From contig NW_006281112.1 of the NCBI RefSeq assembly GCF_000203795.2, positions 124,001 to 188,000 of the forward strand: 64,000 bases of DNA, in the 5' to 3' direction. The translations under genes were made by a program, and so were the position numbers. How positions within the stretch are numbered: position 1 is the stretch's first letter; every line of letters begins with the position of its first letter. This stretch comes from Batrachochytrium dendrobatidis JAM81. Lineage: Eukaryota; Chytridiomycota; Chytridiomycetes; Rhizophydiales. Below, piece by piece: positions 63,851-64,000 of the stretch. The notes beneath the pieces are model-generated. The model was not told the DNA's origin and did not search any database. It saw only the letters and a list, made by a program, of their open reading frames with translations.

Positions 63851-64000
63851 AAGAAAGTTGATGAACTGTTTAATTTAGGAGAATTGGTAATATATAGTGG
63901 ATCGACTTCAAACCAGTGCTGTGTTTTGGTTACAAGCGGGATGGGAATATACGGCTAGATAGATAAAGCAATGATTTTGACTCGGTATCTTGACTATAAA

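Overview
The window looks like nuclear DNA of an early-diverging, probably chytrid, fungus. It is AT-rich and gene-dense: about 22 protein genes in 64 kb, most cut by many short introns (about 50-150 nt) with GT-AG borders. The gene set is fungal (cobalamin-independent methionine synthase, Rom2-type Rho1 GEFs with DEP-DH-PH-CNH domains, Mrps35/Bot1). It also includes genes lost or changed in budding yeast: a KDEL calreticulin, NOSIP, a THADA-length tRNA-methylation partner, and a cysteine-rich polytopic membrane protein with the FRPY signature. I saw no rRNA, tRNA, CRISPR array, virus or prokaryotic insertion sequence. The assignment to chytrids is inference; no species marker is present. All gene models were spliced by hand and checked for reading-frame phase across every junction.

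Layout. 1-6336: the 3'-truncated ferric reductase gene (-), a miniature transposon, and highly codon-biased MET6 (+). 6499-16351: SNARE gene USE1 (-) starts 23 bp from a Rho GEF (+), which faces a second Rho GEF paralogue (-) tail to tail. 16973-24527: a small mitochondrial inner-membrane protein, a 13-exon polytopic membrane protein and calreticulin, all (-). 24879-29512: a PTC7-type phosphatase and an AAA ATPase with a degenerate first domain, both (-). 29698-32020: FAD synthase and GINS subunit Psf2 (+). 32116-44347: two THADA/Trm732-family (DUF2428) genes head to head, one canonical and one shortened and divergent. 44337-49669: a coiled-coil tail-anchored protein (-) overlapping the THADA 3' end by 11 bp, tandem repeats, then clamp-loader subunit RFC2 (+). 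49777-54565: TAF5 (-) and mitoribosomal Mrps35 (+). 55023-60487: a GRAM-GRAM-TBC-EF-hand Rab GAP (-). 60900-63850: a small putative membrane protein (-), a conserved protein of unknown function (+) and NOSIP (+).

Functional links are mostly housekeeping: one-carbon/methionine metabolism, DNA replication (RFC2, PSF2), transcription (TAF5), tRNA modification (THADA), secretion (USE1, calreticulin, Rab GAP), Rho1/cell-wall signalling and mitochondria. I do not see an operon-like or defence-like system. The most unusual signals are structural: two inverted paralogue pairs in 64 kb, a family of TA-flanked miniature inverted-repeat elements (two copies in introns of essential genes), four GC-AG introns, several 13-25 nt microexons, and a signal-peptide-like ORF separated by one in-frame TAG from the polytopic protein start.
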